NCBI RefSeq assembly: GCF_009765355.1
Contig: NZ_VTHK01000065.1
Location: forward strand, 1 to 44,977
Reading direction: 5' to 3'
DNA: 44,977 nt
Origin: Amycolatopsis anabasis
Lineage (GTDB): Bacteria > Actinomycetota > Actinomycetes > Mycobacteriales > Pseudonocardiaceae
Below are positions 8,277-16,964 of the stretch, piece by piece. The position numbers and the translations under genes were made by a program. Numbering within the stretch: position 1 is the stretch's first letter; the number at the start of each line of letters is the position of its first letter. The notes under the pieces were generated by a model, which saw nothing but the letters and a program-made list of their open reading frames with translations, ran no database searches and had not been told where the DNA came from.

Positions 8277-8803
8277 CGGCCCGCCAGCCGATCCGGTAGC
8301 GGCGCCAACGGGTAGTGCTGCCAGAAGAACGCGTCGGCGGCATGCTGGTCGGCGGCGAAGTTGATCGCCTCCGCGATCTTGCGCCCGGTGATCCGGAAAG
8401 CCAGCGCCCAGGTGATGTCCAGCCCGGCCGGGGTGGTGCTCCATCCCCGGTGCAGATCGACGACCCAGTCCCCGTGGGCCGCGAGGAAGAACGTCTCGGC
8501 GCGGAACCCGGCGCGGCCCAGTTCCCGGAAGAACGCGAGCACCTCGGCGACGCCGACCTTCGTGCCGGACAGCGGGTGCCGCCCCGGAATCGTCCACCGG
8601 ATGTCCGGGGCGAAGAACCGTTCCAGGGCCCGCGGGTCACCCTCGGCGTAGGCCCGGTAGTAGTCGCGGATCAACCGCACGTTCGGATGATCCGCGGCTT
8701 GCGCGCCCGCGGATCCGGCGCCCAGCACCGACGCGGCGACCCAGCCGGCCGTGCCGATTCCCGCGCCGCGCAACAGCGCGGCCCTGCTCAACGTCTCGTC
8801 CAC
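8273..8803 (-). CDS. Exported SnoaL-like (NTF2-fold) protein
   Basis: 176 residues from a GTG at 8803 preceded by GGAGAGGAG, a clear ribosome site. The first ~36 residues (SRAALLRGAGIGTAGWVAASVLGAG...AQA) look like a Sec/Tat export signal. The rest is a SnoaL-like domain: VRLIRDYYRAYAEGDPRALERFFAPDIRWTIPG..., ending with FWQHYPLA. NTF2-fold proteins act as small-molecule isomerases, hydrolases or binding proteins. It is translationally coupled to the SDR that follows, which also seems to be exported. An alternative longer frame begins at 8875 but lacks a ribosome site. Confidence 0.75.
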   Translation of the reverse strand: MDETLSRAALLRGAGIGTAGWVAASVLGAGSAGAQAADHPNVRLIRDYYRAYAEGDPRALERFFAPDIRWTIPGRHPLSGTKVGVAEVLAFFRELGRAGFRAETFFLAAHGDWVVDLHRGWSTTPAGLDITWALAFRITGRKIAEAINFAADQHAADAFFWQHYPLAPLPDRLAGR

Positions 8804-8887
8804 TGCGGACTCCTCTCCGGCGATCGCTGACCACGCAACCAGCCGGGGGAACCGCCGTCCAATACCCGTTCTCATACGCTCGAGGCA

Positions 8888-9781
8888 TCACGGCTCGACC
8901 ACCCGCCGGGTGGCCGCGACGAAGTCCCGGACCAGCGGGCGCCGGTCGTCGCGGCGCCAGGCCAGCACCAACCGGCTGGGATCCAGGCCGCGCACCGGAA
9001 CCGCCACCACGCCGTCGCGCGTGTAGATCGGCGCGTTCCCGGCCGCCACCAGGCACACCCCCACCCCGTTGACGAGCGCCTCGTAGGTCTCGTCGCTGGT
9101 GGTGATCTCCGCGGCGACCCGCACCGGATGACCCCCACGCTGGGCGGTAGCCAGCCAGAAATCGCGCAGCCCGCCGGAATCCTCGGGCAACGCGAGCCAG
9201 GGCTCGTCGAGCAGTTCGGTGAAGCGCACCTCGTCGCGACCGGCGAGCCGGTGGCCGTCCGCGAGCAGGAGCAGCCGCGGCTCCTCGGCGACGGGCAGCC
9301 AGTCGTACCGTTCCGGCCGGGGCAGCGGAAGCCAGAGGAACGCGGCGTCGACGCTCCGGTCGGCGAGCCCGGCCGTGGGGTCGTCCCAGCCGATCTGGCG
9401 AACGACCAGTTCGGCCGCGGGGCGCGCCACCGCGAAGGCGGCGCGTACCCGCCGCAGCACGCCGCGGCCCAGCGCGGTGGACATGCCCACCCGCAGCCGC
9501 GCCGCGGAAGCCTCCCGGACCCGCGCCACGGCCGCGTCCCAGGCGGCCACCAGCTCCCGCGCGGCGGGCAGCAGCGCGTGACCGGCGTCGGTGAGCGCGA
9601 CATCCCGGCGGTCGCGGCGGAACAGGGCGGTGCCGACCTGCGACTCCAGCTGGTGGATCTGCCTCGACAGGGTCGGCTGCGAGACGAACAACCGCTCGGC
9701 GGCCCGCGTGAAATGCAGTTCCTCGGCTACCGCCACGAAGTACCGAAGCAGCCGGAGGTGGACGTCCTCGCTCGCCCGCAC
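8888..9781 (-). CDS. LysR-family transcriptional regulator
   Basis: 297 residues from a GTG at 9781. The N-terminal winged HTH is typical (LRYFVAVAEELHFTRAAERL, FVSQPTLSRQIHQLE), followed by a LysR substrate-binding domain (SAARLRVGMSTALGRGVL onward). The GTG begins two bases after the TAG stop of the GGDEF/EAL gene, so the two are likely transcribed together. It lies 84 bases upstream of the SnoaL/SDR pair, in the same direction, and is the obvious candidate regulator of that pair. Confidence 0.88.
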   Translation of the reverse strand: MRASEDVHLRLLRYFVAVAEELHFTRAAERLFVSQPTLSRQIHQLESQVGTALFRRDRRDVALTDAGHALLPAARELVAAWDAAVARVREASAARLRVGMSTALGRGVLRRVRAAFAVARPAAELVVRQIGWDDPTAGLADRSVDAAFLWLPLPRPERYDWLPVAEEPRLLLLADGHRLAGRDEVRFTELLDEPWLALPEDSGGLRDFWLATAQRGGHPVRVAAEITTSDETYEALVNGVGVCLVAAGNAPIYTRDGVVAVPVRGLDPSRLVLAWRRDDRRPLVRDFVAATRRVVEP

Positions 9782-9783
9782 CG

Positions 9784-11889
9784 CTACTGGCCACCGAGAC
9801 GGGCGACCATCGCGGAGGGCGGCCCGGACACGCCGAGATAGGCGGAATCGGCGCCCGTCCGCTGCCACCAGGCAGCCTGCTCCGCGGTGTGCACGTCGTC
9901 GACGACGACCGTCGCGCCGCGGCTCCGGATCAGCGGGACGACGGTCATCAGCACGGTGCCGGCAGCGGAGTCGGTGGCCGATCGCGCAGGCGCGAGGCGC
10001 ACCGAGCGCACGGGGAGGTCCTCCACCAGGGTCAGCTCGGCCGTTGCCGTGCCGAAGCTGTCGAGCCGTGGCCGGATGCCGAGGTCGGCCAGCACGCCGA
10101 GGTTGTCCCGGGCTTGCGGCCCGCTCAGCGCCCGCACCGGCATGCCCACCGTGAGCAGCTCGGACGGGAAACCGGTGGCATCCAGGATCCGCACCACGCG
10201 GGAGACGAGGTCCGCGTCCGCGGCCTGGCTCGGGGTCAGCCCGACCGCGAGGCCGAGCCCGGGAGCCAGCCGCTGCTGCCACCACCCGGTCTGGCGGATC
10301 GCGGTGTCCAGTTCCCACGCCCCGAGCGCAAGGACCAGCCCGGTCAGCTCGGCCAGCTCGACGCACCGGTCGTGGTCCAGCGGACCGGCCTTCGGGCGGT
10401 CCCAGTGCAGCGTCGCCTCCACGTCGGTGATCCGGCCATCGGCGAGGGACGCGATCGGCTGGTAGTGCACCCGCAGCTCGCCGTGTTCCCACGCCCCGGG
10501 CATGGCGGCCGCCAGCAGGCAGGTCTTCCGGTCCTGGGCGCCGGGCACCGCGTGGAACAGCTCCCACTGCCCCGGACCGTTCGCCTTGGCTCGGCGCAGG
10601 GACAGATCCGCGGCACGCAGCACCTCAGCGAAATCCGCTCCCGGCTCCGGGCGATGCAGCACGCCGATGTTGGCCAGCGCGGTCACGCCCTGATCGTCCA
10701 CATAGATCGGCTCGGCGAGCTCCTCGTTGATCCTCGCCACCAGGGTCGCGACCTCGGGGGTGTCCGCGGAATTCTCGACCAGGATCCCGAACCGGCCGTC
10801 GCCGATCTGGGCCACGACCGCCTTCTCCGCGCCGAACAACGCGGTCAGCCGCCGCCCGGCCGCGACGAGGAGCTGGTCACCCGCCTTCCTGCCCAGACCG
10901 TCGCACACCACCCCGTACGCGTTCAGCTCCAGGTGGAACAGGGTCAGCCCGTACCGGGAATCCGCTTGGCGCAACGCGCTTTCCAGCCGGCCGCCGAAGA
11001 ACTGGCGGTTCGGCAGTCCGGTCACCGGATCGTGCACCGCCTGGCGGTTCAGTTCGCTCTGCAGCAGGAGCAGCTCGGTGTCGTCCTCGACCACGAGGAC
11101 GACTTGATTCGGCCCGCCTTCGCCATCGTCGAGCACCGACATGGTCACCGAGACCCGGACCGCGTCCCCGTCGACCCGGAGCAAGCGATGCGCCTGCTTG
11201 ATCCGGGCCCGGCGCCCGGCCAGCAGCGCCTGGTAGCCGTCTCGCAACGCGGCCGCGTGTTCGCCGGACACGACTTCGAAGAGGTTGGTCTCCGCCAGTT
11301 CGGACGCCCGGTAGCCGAGGATCTCCGCCATCGCGCCGTTGGCGCGGACGATCCGTCCGTCCGGCTCCGTGATCAGGATCCCGCTCGCGGAGGCCGTGGC
11401 GACCTGGTCGAACCTCTCCTCGCTCCGCTTGAGGTCCCCTTTCATGTCCTGGACCGCTTTGAGCAGGGACCGCTGCATCTGCTCCTGCTCGTCGAAGGTG
11501 ACGCGCTGGATCGCCGCGGCGAAGCCGCAGGCCACCGCGCCGAGCACGAGCGCGATCCGTTCGGCGAACCGATCGATCGGCTGGAATTCCCGCTGCGCGG
11601 TCAGTCCCTTGCCCAGAACGTCCACAGTGCACGGAAGCGAGTCGGCGCCGGTACAGCCCAGCTCGACCAACCGCGCACCGACCTCGCGGGCGGGCTCGGT
11701 GCGGAACGGCTCGCGGTGCACGCAAGCGCAGACGGTGTCGAGCATCGTGCGCAGTTCGCCCTCGAGGTCCTGCTGAGCCACCGGCACACAGGTGGTGCCG
11801 AGCAGGCGGTAGGCCCATTTCCGGGCGAGCAGCAGCCGCGCACGGTCACCACCGGCCGGGGTATCCGATTTACGGCTCAGGTCGGCCAT
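9784..11889 (-). CDS. PAS-GGDEF-EAL protein with degenerate catalytic motifs
   Basis: 701 residues from the ATG at 11889, chosen because GGAG lies 6 bases upstream; GTG at 11979 and ATG at 11934 are longer alternatives. Order: an N-terminal alpha-helical region (1-150), a PAS domain (~160-275), a GGDEF domain (~285-440) and an EAL domain (~455-690). No membrane segment is seen. The GGDEF active site reads GDGRF (363-367). In the EAL domain EAL is EAT (491-493), the metal Asn in the NxSPxQ block is Gly (VGLTPSQ, 549-555), DDFG is DSFG and the KID block is RLA. Both enzyme activities for cyclic di-GMP are therefore probably lost, suggesting a binding or signalling role. Confidence 0.85.
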   Translation of the reverse strand: MADLSRKSDTPAGGDRARLLLARKWAYRLLGTTCVPVAQQDLEGELRTMLDTVCACVHREPFRTEPAREVGARLVELGCTGADSLPCTVDVLGKGLTAQREFQPIDRFAERIALVLGAVACGFAAAIQRVTFDEQEQMQRSLLKAVQDMKGDLKRSEERFDQVATASASGILITEPDGRIVRANGAMAEILGYRASELAETNLFEVVSGEHAAALRDGYQALLAGRRARIKQAHRLLRVDGDAVRVSVTMSVLDDGEGGPNQVVLVVEDDTELLLLQSELNRQAVHDPVTGLPNRQFFGGRLESALRQADSRYGLTLFHLELNAYGVVCDGLGRKAGDQLLVAAGRRLTALFGAEKAVVAQIGDGRFGILVENSADTPEVATLVARINEELAEPIYVDDQGVTALANIGVLHRPEPGADFAEVLRAADLSLRRAKANGPGQWELFHAVPGAQDRKTCLLAAAMPGAWEHGELRVHYQPIASLADGRITDVEATLHWDRPKAGPLDHDRCVELAELTGLVLALGAWELDTAIRQTGWWQQRLAPGLGLAVGLTPSQAADADLVSRVVRILDATGFPSELLTVGMPVRALSGPQARDNLGVLADLGIRPRLDSFGTATAELTLVEDLPVRSVRLAPARSATDSAAGTVLMTVVPLIRSRGATVVVDDVHTAEQAAWWQRTGADSAYLGVSGPPSAMVARLGGQ

Positions 11890-12067
11890 CGTGGGCTCCA
11901 GGTCGCCGTTTCGTGGACGTTTGAGCGTACCCATCGTGGCGGAAGGCTCGGCGCTCCCTTGGCGTGACCGGGCGCCCACCCGATAGGGAGAAATCGATCA
12001 CGCACGGCAATATCGTGAAGATCTTTATCGCCTATGCACCCCTTTCACCGGCAACCGGGAGACCGAT

Positions 12068-12895
12068 CTACCGGACCTTCTTGGCGACGCCACCGTAGAG
12101 CTGGGCATTGGCCTCCGGGTTGTCGGAGACGTCGCCCCGCCCCGCGGGCCGCCACAGCGCGCAGCCGACCAGACCCGGTTCCACCAGTTCGAAGTCCCCG
12201 AACATCGCACGGACTTCGCGGTACGTCCGGGTGGTTGCCTGGTCTCGCCCCTTCGCGCGGTTGAACATGCTCACCGCGCTGTCGATCTCACCGGTCTGCT
12301 GCTCACTGGTCAGGTGGGAGATCGCCAGGTAACTCCCGGCCGGGACGCGGGCGCGGTACTCCGCGAGCAGCGCGGGCAGGCCGTACTCGTCCGGGATCCA
12401 GTGCAGCAAGGCCACCATCAGCACACCCACCGGCTCGTCGAGGTTCAGCAACCGGCGCGCCTCGGGGCTGGAGAAAATGCGTTCCGGATCGCCGAAGTCC
12501 GCGTGCACGATCGCGGCGCGGTCGTTGGCGGCGAGGAGCAACTCGCTGTGCGCCACCGCGATGGGGTCGCGGTCCACGTACAGCACCCGGCAATCGGGAT
12601 CGATTCCCTCGGCGACCTGGTGCACGTTGCCGCCCGTCGGGATGCCCGAACCGATGTCGAGGAACTGCCGGATCCCCTCGGCCATCATGAACTGGACGGT
12701 CCGGTGCAGGAACGCGCGATTCAGCCGGGCGACGTCCCGAATGCCGGGCATGATCTTCTCCGCGTGCGCCGCGGCCGCTCGATCGGCCTCGAAGTTGTGC
12801 GCGCCGCCCAGCAGGAAGTCGTAGGTGCGCGCACTGCTCGGCGTCATCGTGTCGATTCCCGCGGGAACCCAGTCCTGGTCCTGCCGTCGCACCAT
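12068..12895 (-). CDS. DUF574-type S-adenosylmethionine methyltransferase (copy 1)
   Basis: 275 residues. Signature blocks of the actinobacterial family PF04672 are present: ARTYDFLLGGAHNFEADR, LNRAFLHRTVQFM, IRQFLDIGSGIPTGGNVHQVA (SAM-binding motif I), VLYVDRDPIAVAHSE and VALLHWIPDEYG. The substrate of the family is unknown. A poly-G ribosome site (GGATGGGGG) lies ahead of the ATG. It is a solo gene. A second member is at 35862-36683. Confidence 0.86.
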   Translation of the reverse strand: MVRRQDQDWVPAGIDTMTPSSARTYDFLLGGAHNFEADRAAAAHAEKIMPGIRDVARLNRAFLHRTVQFMMAEGIRQFLDIGSGIPTGGNVHQVAEGIDPDCRVLYVDRDPIAVAHSELLLAANDRAAIVHADFGDPERIFSSPEARRLLNLDEPVGVLMVALLHWIPDEYGLPALLAEYRARVPAGSYLAISHLTSEQQTGEIDSAVSMFNRAKGRDQATTRTYREVRAMFGDFELVEPGLVGCALWRPAGRGDVSDNPEANAQLYGGVAKKVR

Positions 12896-13106
12896 CGTGG
12901 AGCACCCCCATCCGCTCGGAAGGGAAAGAGCCTACCCAGCCGCGGCGCCCACACGACTGGGCCATCGGTGTGACGGCACATCAGCCGTTGGGGTGCTGTC
13001 GTAATGCGCCGAACGGCGTCTAGGGTGGCTCATCCGTTTCGCCCCCGCCGAAATATCACCACCTTCGATTGATCGACGCAATTTCCTTTCCGGAGGTAAT
13101 TTCCCC

Positions 13107-14159
13107 GTGTACCGGTTCCGCACCGGGCGCGAACGCGCCCCGAGCCACCGTTGGCGCGCCGCCGGACTCACCGCGGTGGTACTCGGTTTCCTGCTGGTGC
13201 CCGCCCCGGCCCGGGCCACCGAGCCGAGTTGCCAGGAACTGGATTTCCCGGTGACGCTCGTGGCCGTCCCGCAAACGATGCACGCCACCCTGTGCGTACC
13301 GGCCGGAGGCGCGAACACGGTTCAGGTTCTCCTTCCCGGCGGCACGTACAACAGTTCGTACTGGGATGTCCAGTACGAGCCGGAGATTCGCTCGTTCCGG
13401 CGAGCGATGAACGGGGCGGGGTATGCCACGCTCGCGCTCGACCGGCTCGGCACCGGCCGCAGTTCCACGCCACCGAGCGCGCTGCTGACCACGATCACCG
13501 AGGCCGCCGCGGTGCACCAGGTGATCCAGGCGCTGCGGTCCGGCGACCAGGGGCCGGGTTTCGGCAAGGTGATCCTGGGCGGTCACTCGTTCGGATCGGG
13601 CACCGCCATCGTCGAGGCGGCGACGTTCCACGACGTCGACGGCGTGCTGGTCACCGGGCTGGCGCACCGGCTGAACCTCGAAGGAACGCTCCGGGTCTTC
13701 GCCGCGACCTACCCGGCACTGCTCGATCCCGAGTTCGCCGGCGACGGTTACGACCCCGGGTACCTGACCACGCTGCCGGACACCCGCTACTCGATCTTCC
13801 ACGCGCCCGGGTCGAAGGTCGACGGCGCCATCGCCTTCGACGAATCCACAAAGGACACGTCGGCGTACACCCAGGCGGCGGACCTCTTCCCCGTCGGCAT
13901 CATCGCGCCGTACTCGCTGCTGATCGACAAGCCGGTCATGATCGCGCTGGGCCAGGACACGGTCTTCTGCGGGCTGCTGGCCACCGACTGCTCGTCCGCG
14001 GCGGGGATCAAGAACTCCGAAGCGCTGTACTACTCCCCCGCCGCCGAGCTGAGCGCCTACGCGCTGCAGGGCTACGGGCACGCGATCAACTACGCCCCCA
14101 ACGCACCCGACTACTTCCAGGCGGTCGCCGAATGGGCTGACCGCAAGGTGGGCCGCTGA
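13107..14159 (+). CDS. Secreted alpha/beta-hydrolase
   Basis: 350 residues from a GTG at 13107 with GGAGGT nine bases upstream. A signal peptide (hydrophobic LTAVVLGFLLVPAPARA, cleavage after about residue 37) predicts secretion. The mature part is an alpha/beta-hydrolase: oxyanion-type VQVLLPGGTYNSSYW, nucleophile elbow GGHSFGSG, and a late His in QGYGHAINYAPNA. A few Cys (SCQEL, ATLCVP, VFCGLL, DCSS) could form disulfides outside the cell. The substrate (lipid, ester or peptide) is not evident. Confidence 0.82.
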   Translation: MYRFRTGRERAPSHRWRAAGLTAVVLGFLLVPAPARATEPSCQELDFPVTLVAVPQTMHATLCVPAGGANTVQVLLPGGTYNSSYWDVQYEPEIRSFRRAMNGAGYATLALDRLGTGRSSTPPSALLTTITEAAAVHQVIQALRSGDQGPGFGKVILGGHSFGSGTAIVEAATFHDVDGVLVTGLAHRLNLEGTLRVFAATYPALLDPEFAGDGYDPGYLTTLPDTRYSIFHAPGSKVDGAIAFDESTKDTSAYTQAADLFPVGIIAPYSLLIDKPVMIALGQDTVFCGLLATDCSSAAGIKNSEALYYSPAAELSAYALQGYGHAINYAPNAPDYFQAVAEWADRKVGR

Positions 14160-14231
14160 CCTGCGCGTCCGCGGGGAAGCCACTAGCGTCAAGGGGGACC
14201 GGTTCCTCGCGACTGCCAGGAAGAACGCGAC

Positions 14232-14567
14232 ATGACCCAGCACCCGGAAGTCGCCCAGATCGACGCCTTGGCCGCCGAGTTGCTCGACCAGGCCCGCCGG
14301 CACGACGCCCGGCGAACCGCCCGGACCCTCGTCAGCGGGCCCGCCCAGCGGGCCACGCTCATCGCTCTGGCCCAGGGGGCCGAGCTGGCCGAGCACGATT
14401 CGCCCCCGGCCGCCACTCTGCACGTCATCACCGGACGCGTCCGGCTGCACACCCACGACCGCGAGTGGACCCTTTACAGCAGCCACCTCATCGCCGTCCC
14501 GCCGGAGCGACACGGCCTCACCGCCCTCGCCGACACCGTCGTCCTGCTCACCGTCGCACTCCGGTAG
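14232..14567 (+). CDS. Small cupin-domain protein
   Basis: 111 residues. The C-terminal ~70 residues form a single cupin: AELAEHDSPPAATLHVITGRVRLH and IAVPPERHGLTALADTVVLLTV. Only part of the usual metal ligands is visible (H in EHD, H in RHGL), so metal binding is uncertain. Such proteins bind small ligands or act as isomerase/dioxygenase relatives. The gene starts 72 bases after the hydrolase. Its last 20 bases overlap the 3' end of the convergent usp remnant. Confidence 0.72.
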   Translation: MTQHPEVAQIDALAAELLDQARRHDARRTARTLVSGPAQRATLIALAQGAELAEHDSPPAATLHVITGRVRLHTHDREWTLYSSHLIAVPPERHGLTALADTVVLLTVALR

Positions 14568-14772
14568 CGTCCTGCGGGCGCGCCACGGCGACCGGGCACG
14601 GCGCGTGGCAAACCGGGGCCTGGCTGGTGGAGCCCAGCAGCATCCCGGTGAAACCGCCCCGGCCCCGGCTGCCCACGAGAAGTACCCGGATGTGCGGGTG
14701 GACCGGATCGTCGCCCGCGGCCGCCCGGTCAAGACGTTGCTCAAGTACGGCGAGCAAGCGCGGCTGATCGGG
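14548..14772. pseudogene. Universal stress protein (UspA) remnant in two opposed pieces
   Basis: The minus strand at about 14551-14687 encodes a typical UspA C-terminus: RVLLVGSRGRGGFTG, then MLLGSTSQAPVCHAPCPVAV. The plus strand at about 14677-14769 encodes the segment that normally comes just before it: EKYPDVRVDRIVARGRPVKT, then LLKYGEQARLI. In intact UspA the order is ...KYPDV..ARLI-VVGSRGRGG... on one strand. Here the two blocks are head to head, so one has been inverted, and the N-terminal half is missing. Tandem 22-bp repeats lie immediately downstream. Confidence 0.6.
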
Positions 14773-14869
14773 ACTCGCGACAGCGAGCCTCGGCCTGCCG
14801 CGAGTCCCCCGTTTCGGTCGCGTGTGTTCCCCGTTTCGGGAGCCCGAGTTCCCCGTTCCGGGAGTTGGC
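14770..14869. repeat. Inverted repeat and three 22-bp tandem repeats
   Basis: A perfect 9-bp inverted repeat, GGACTCGCG (14770-14778) and CGCGAGTCC (14799-14807), is followed by three tandem units of exactly 22 bases beginning at 14804, 14826 and 14848. The units share a G-T-(C/T)CCCCGTT(T/C)CGG core. The block lies between the usp remnant and the GntR promoter. It looks like a dispersed intergenic repeat of this genome and may have driven the inversion next to it. Confidence 0.6.
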
Positions 14870-14924
14870 GGGTGTCAGATACGGCATTCGGTGCGCGCGG
14901 AGCTTTGGTCCCAGCGAGGCAGGT

Positions 14925-14960
14925 ATTGACCGGTCAATTGGCTTATTGCTACGGTCAATT
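14925..14960 (+). promoter_or_regulatory. Probable leaderless promoter and GntR operator
   Basis: A perfect 14-bp palindrome ATTGACCGGTCAAT (14925-14938) contains a -35-like TTGACC. The half-site CGGTCAATT recurs at 14952-14960, 21 bases (two helical turns) downstream. A -10-like TACGGT at 14950-14955, 18 bases from the -35, would place the transcript start at or next to the ATG at 14962. The simplest reading is autorepression by the GntR protein encoded immediately after it. Confidence 0.55.
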
Positions 14961-14961
14961 C

Positions 14962-15675
14962 ATGGCAGCGCCCCTCTATCAGCGGATTCGGCAGGATCTG
15001 GAGAGCCGGATCCGCTCGGGGGAACTGCCGCCCGGCTCGCGGTTACCCACCGAGGCCGAGCTGCGAGACCAGCACGGGATCGGCCGCGCCACCGCGCAGC
15101 GGGTCCTGCACGAGCTGGCTCAGGCGGGGCTGGTGGAGCGCCACCGGCGTCGCGGCACCTTCGTCACCGACGGGGTGCGCCAGGAGAACCTGCTGAGATT
15201 CGTCAATCCGAACATCGCCGGGCCGGAGATTCCCGGGCGGCACGAGGTGCACTCCGCGGCGGTGGTCCCCGCCGCGAACGCGAGGCCGGTACTGCCGGGT
15301 GTCCCCGACGACACCGCGGTGGTGCAGCTGGTCCGGCGCAAGTTCGATGTGGACGGCGAGCCGATCGCGGTGGAGTATTCCGCGGTTCCCTTCGCGCTGG
15401 CGCCTCGGCTGCTGGACGAGGACCTCGTGCACCTGACCACGATCCCGTACCTCCGCGAGCAGGGGGTTCCCCTTGCCACCGCGCGGATGTACCTCGATCC
15501 GATCCTGCTCGACGAGCAGGACGCCGAACTGCTCGACTGCGCCGCCGGGGTGCCCGTTCTCCGGCAGCGCAGGCTCATCTGGCTGGAGAACGGGGACCTG
15601 GCCGAGTCCGCGGCGTACCTGCTGCGGCCGGGAATGATGGAATTCTTCGTAGAGCAATCGATTCGCGCGGACTGA
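14962..15675 (+). CDS. GntR-family regulator with UTRA ligand domain (HutC subfamily)
   Basis: 237 residues from the ATG at 14962. The N-terminal winged HTH is standard (PLYQRIRQDLESRIRSGELP, LPTEAELRDQHGIGRATAQR, GLVERHRRRGTFV). The remainder is a UTRA domain (VVQLVRRKFDVDGEPIAVEY, ending AAYLLRPGMMEFF) that senses a small molecule. It heads a four-gene rightward operon with two FAD oxidases and a sodium symporter, so its ligand is probably the transported amine or amino acid. The promoter lies directly against the start codon. Confidence 0.87.
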   Translation: MAAPLYQRIRQDLESRIRSGELPPGSRLPTEAELRDQHGIGRATAQRVLHELAQAGLVERHRRRGTFVTDGVRQENLLRFVNPNIAGPEIPGRHEVHSAAVVPAANARPVLPGVPDDTAVVQLVRRKFDVDGEPIAVEYSAVPFALAPRLLDEDLVHLTTIPYLREQGVPLATARMYLDPILLDEQDAELLDCAAGVPVLRQRRLIWLENGDLAESAAYLLRPGMMEFFVEQSIRAD

Positions 15676-15744
15676 ACACGGTTCTCCCCGCCGCCACCGA
15701 TCATCGGCGGCCCGGTTCGTGGTGCCCGCGACGAGGAGTTTTTC

Positions 15745-16890
15745 ATGACGACCTCTGCTCCCCGAATCGCGATCGTCGGCACCGGTGTCATCGGTGCGAT
15801 GGCGGCCTGGCGATTGGCCGTCCGCGGCGCGCGGGTGCTCGCGTTCGACAGCTACGCGCCCGGCCACGACCGCGGCGCCTCGGCGGGTGAATCGCGCATC
15901 TTCCGCACGGTGTACAAGGAAGGCGGCTCGTATGTTCCGTTGCTGCGCCGGGCCGGGGAACTGTGGCGCGAGCTGGAAGCGGTCAGCGCGCGGGAGATCC
16001 TGACCCGCTGCGGCGGGCTGACCATCGGCGCGCCCGAGCATCCCGATCTGGTGGCGGTGCGCCGCTGCGCCGAGGAATACGGGCTCGCGCACGAGATTCT
16101 CGACGACAGCGCCGCGGCCGCCCGGTTCCCCCAGCACCGGCTGGATCCGGGCGAGATCGTGTTCCTCGATCCCGCCGCGGGCGTGCTGCGGCCGGAGCCC
16201 GCCGTACAGGGCGCGCTCGCGGCCGCGGCGTCCGCCGGGGCGGAAATCCTTTCGTACCACCGCATCGACGAGCTGACCGAGACCGGGGGCGGCTGGCGGC
16301 TGCGTGCGAACGGCGAGACCTTCACCGCCGACCACGTCGTGCTCTCCCCCGGCCCCTGGGCTCCGGCCGTGCGTGCACTCGCCGGGTTCCCGATCGAGGT
16401 GCGGCGGATCACCCCGTGCTGGTTCGCCGCGCGTGACGTCGCCGCGCACCGCCCGAACCGGCTGCCGATCGCGATCCGGCGGCATCCGGACGCCGGGTTC
16501 TCCTGCTTTCCCGTGCTGGACGGCGTCGCGGTGAAGATCGTTCCGCACCATCTCGGCTTTCCCGCCCTCGCGGATCCGGCCGAGCTGCCGCGGAGCGTGG
16601 ACGCCGAGTTCGTGCGTGCGGCCTCCGCGGCGGTCGCCCGGTTGCTGCCGGGCCTCGTCCCCGCGCCGGTGCGGATCGGCACCTACGCCGAGGGATTCAC
16701 CCCGGACGACCACGCGATCGTCGGACCGCTTCCCGGCACCGCGAACGCGACCGTCCTCACCGGATTCTCCGGGCACGGTTTCAAACTCGCGCCGGTGTTC
16801 GGGGAGATCGCCGCGGATCTCGTGTTGCACGGGAAAACCAGGCACGACATCGGTGCGCTGGACCCGAACCGGTTCACCCGCGAGGGATAA
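15745..16890 (+). CDS. Monomeric sarcosine oxidase / N-methyltryptophan oxidase family FAD enzyme
   Basis: 381 residues. The N-terminal FAD site is IAIVGTGVIGAMAAWRLA; GASAGESRIFRTVYKEGGSY matches the MSOX/MTOX substrate region; the C-terminal block GFSGHGFKLAPVFGEIAADL then GKTRHDI is diagnostic of this family. These enzymes oxidatively demethylate N-methyl amino acids to give formaldehyde, hydrogen peroxide and the amine. In MSOX a Cys (C-x-Y-T block) binds FAD covalently; here the equivalent stretch reads RIGTYAEGFTPDDHAIVG with Gly at that place, so FAD is probably not attached there. It starts 69 bases after the GntR gene. Confidence 0.83.
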   Translation: MTTSAPRIAIVGTGVIGAMAAWRLAVRGARVLAFDSYAPGHDRGASAGESRIFRTVYKEGGSYVPLLRRAGELWRELEAVSAREILTRCGGLTIGAPEHPDLVAVRRCAEEYGLAHEILDDSAAAARFPQHRLDPGEIVFLDPAAGVLRPEPAVQGALAAAASAGAEILSYHRIDELTETGGGWRLRANGETFTADHVVLSPGPWAPAVRALAGFPIEVRRITPCWFAARDVAAHRPNRLPIAIRRHPDAGFSCFPVLDGVAVKIVPHHLGFPALADPAELPRSVDAEFVRAASAAVARLLPGLVPAPVRIGTYAEGFTPDDHAIVGPLPGTANATVLTGFSGHGFKLAPVFGEIAADLVLHGKTRHDIGALDPNRFTREG

Positions 16891-16964
16891 CCCGAGACGT
16901 ACGAACGACACGCGATTCCCGTGGAATGGCGTGCTGTCCCGTCACGCCCGCGGAAAGGCAAGCC

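Noticed and set aside
5409..8640. Long opposite-strand open frames across the oxidoreductase and SDR genes
   Set aside because: High-GC shadow frames; composition is Arg/Pro/Gly-rich with no domain motifs, while the other strand encodes clear families.
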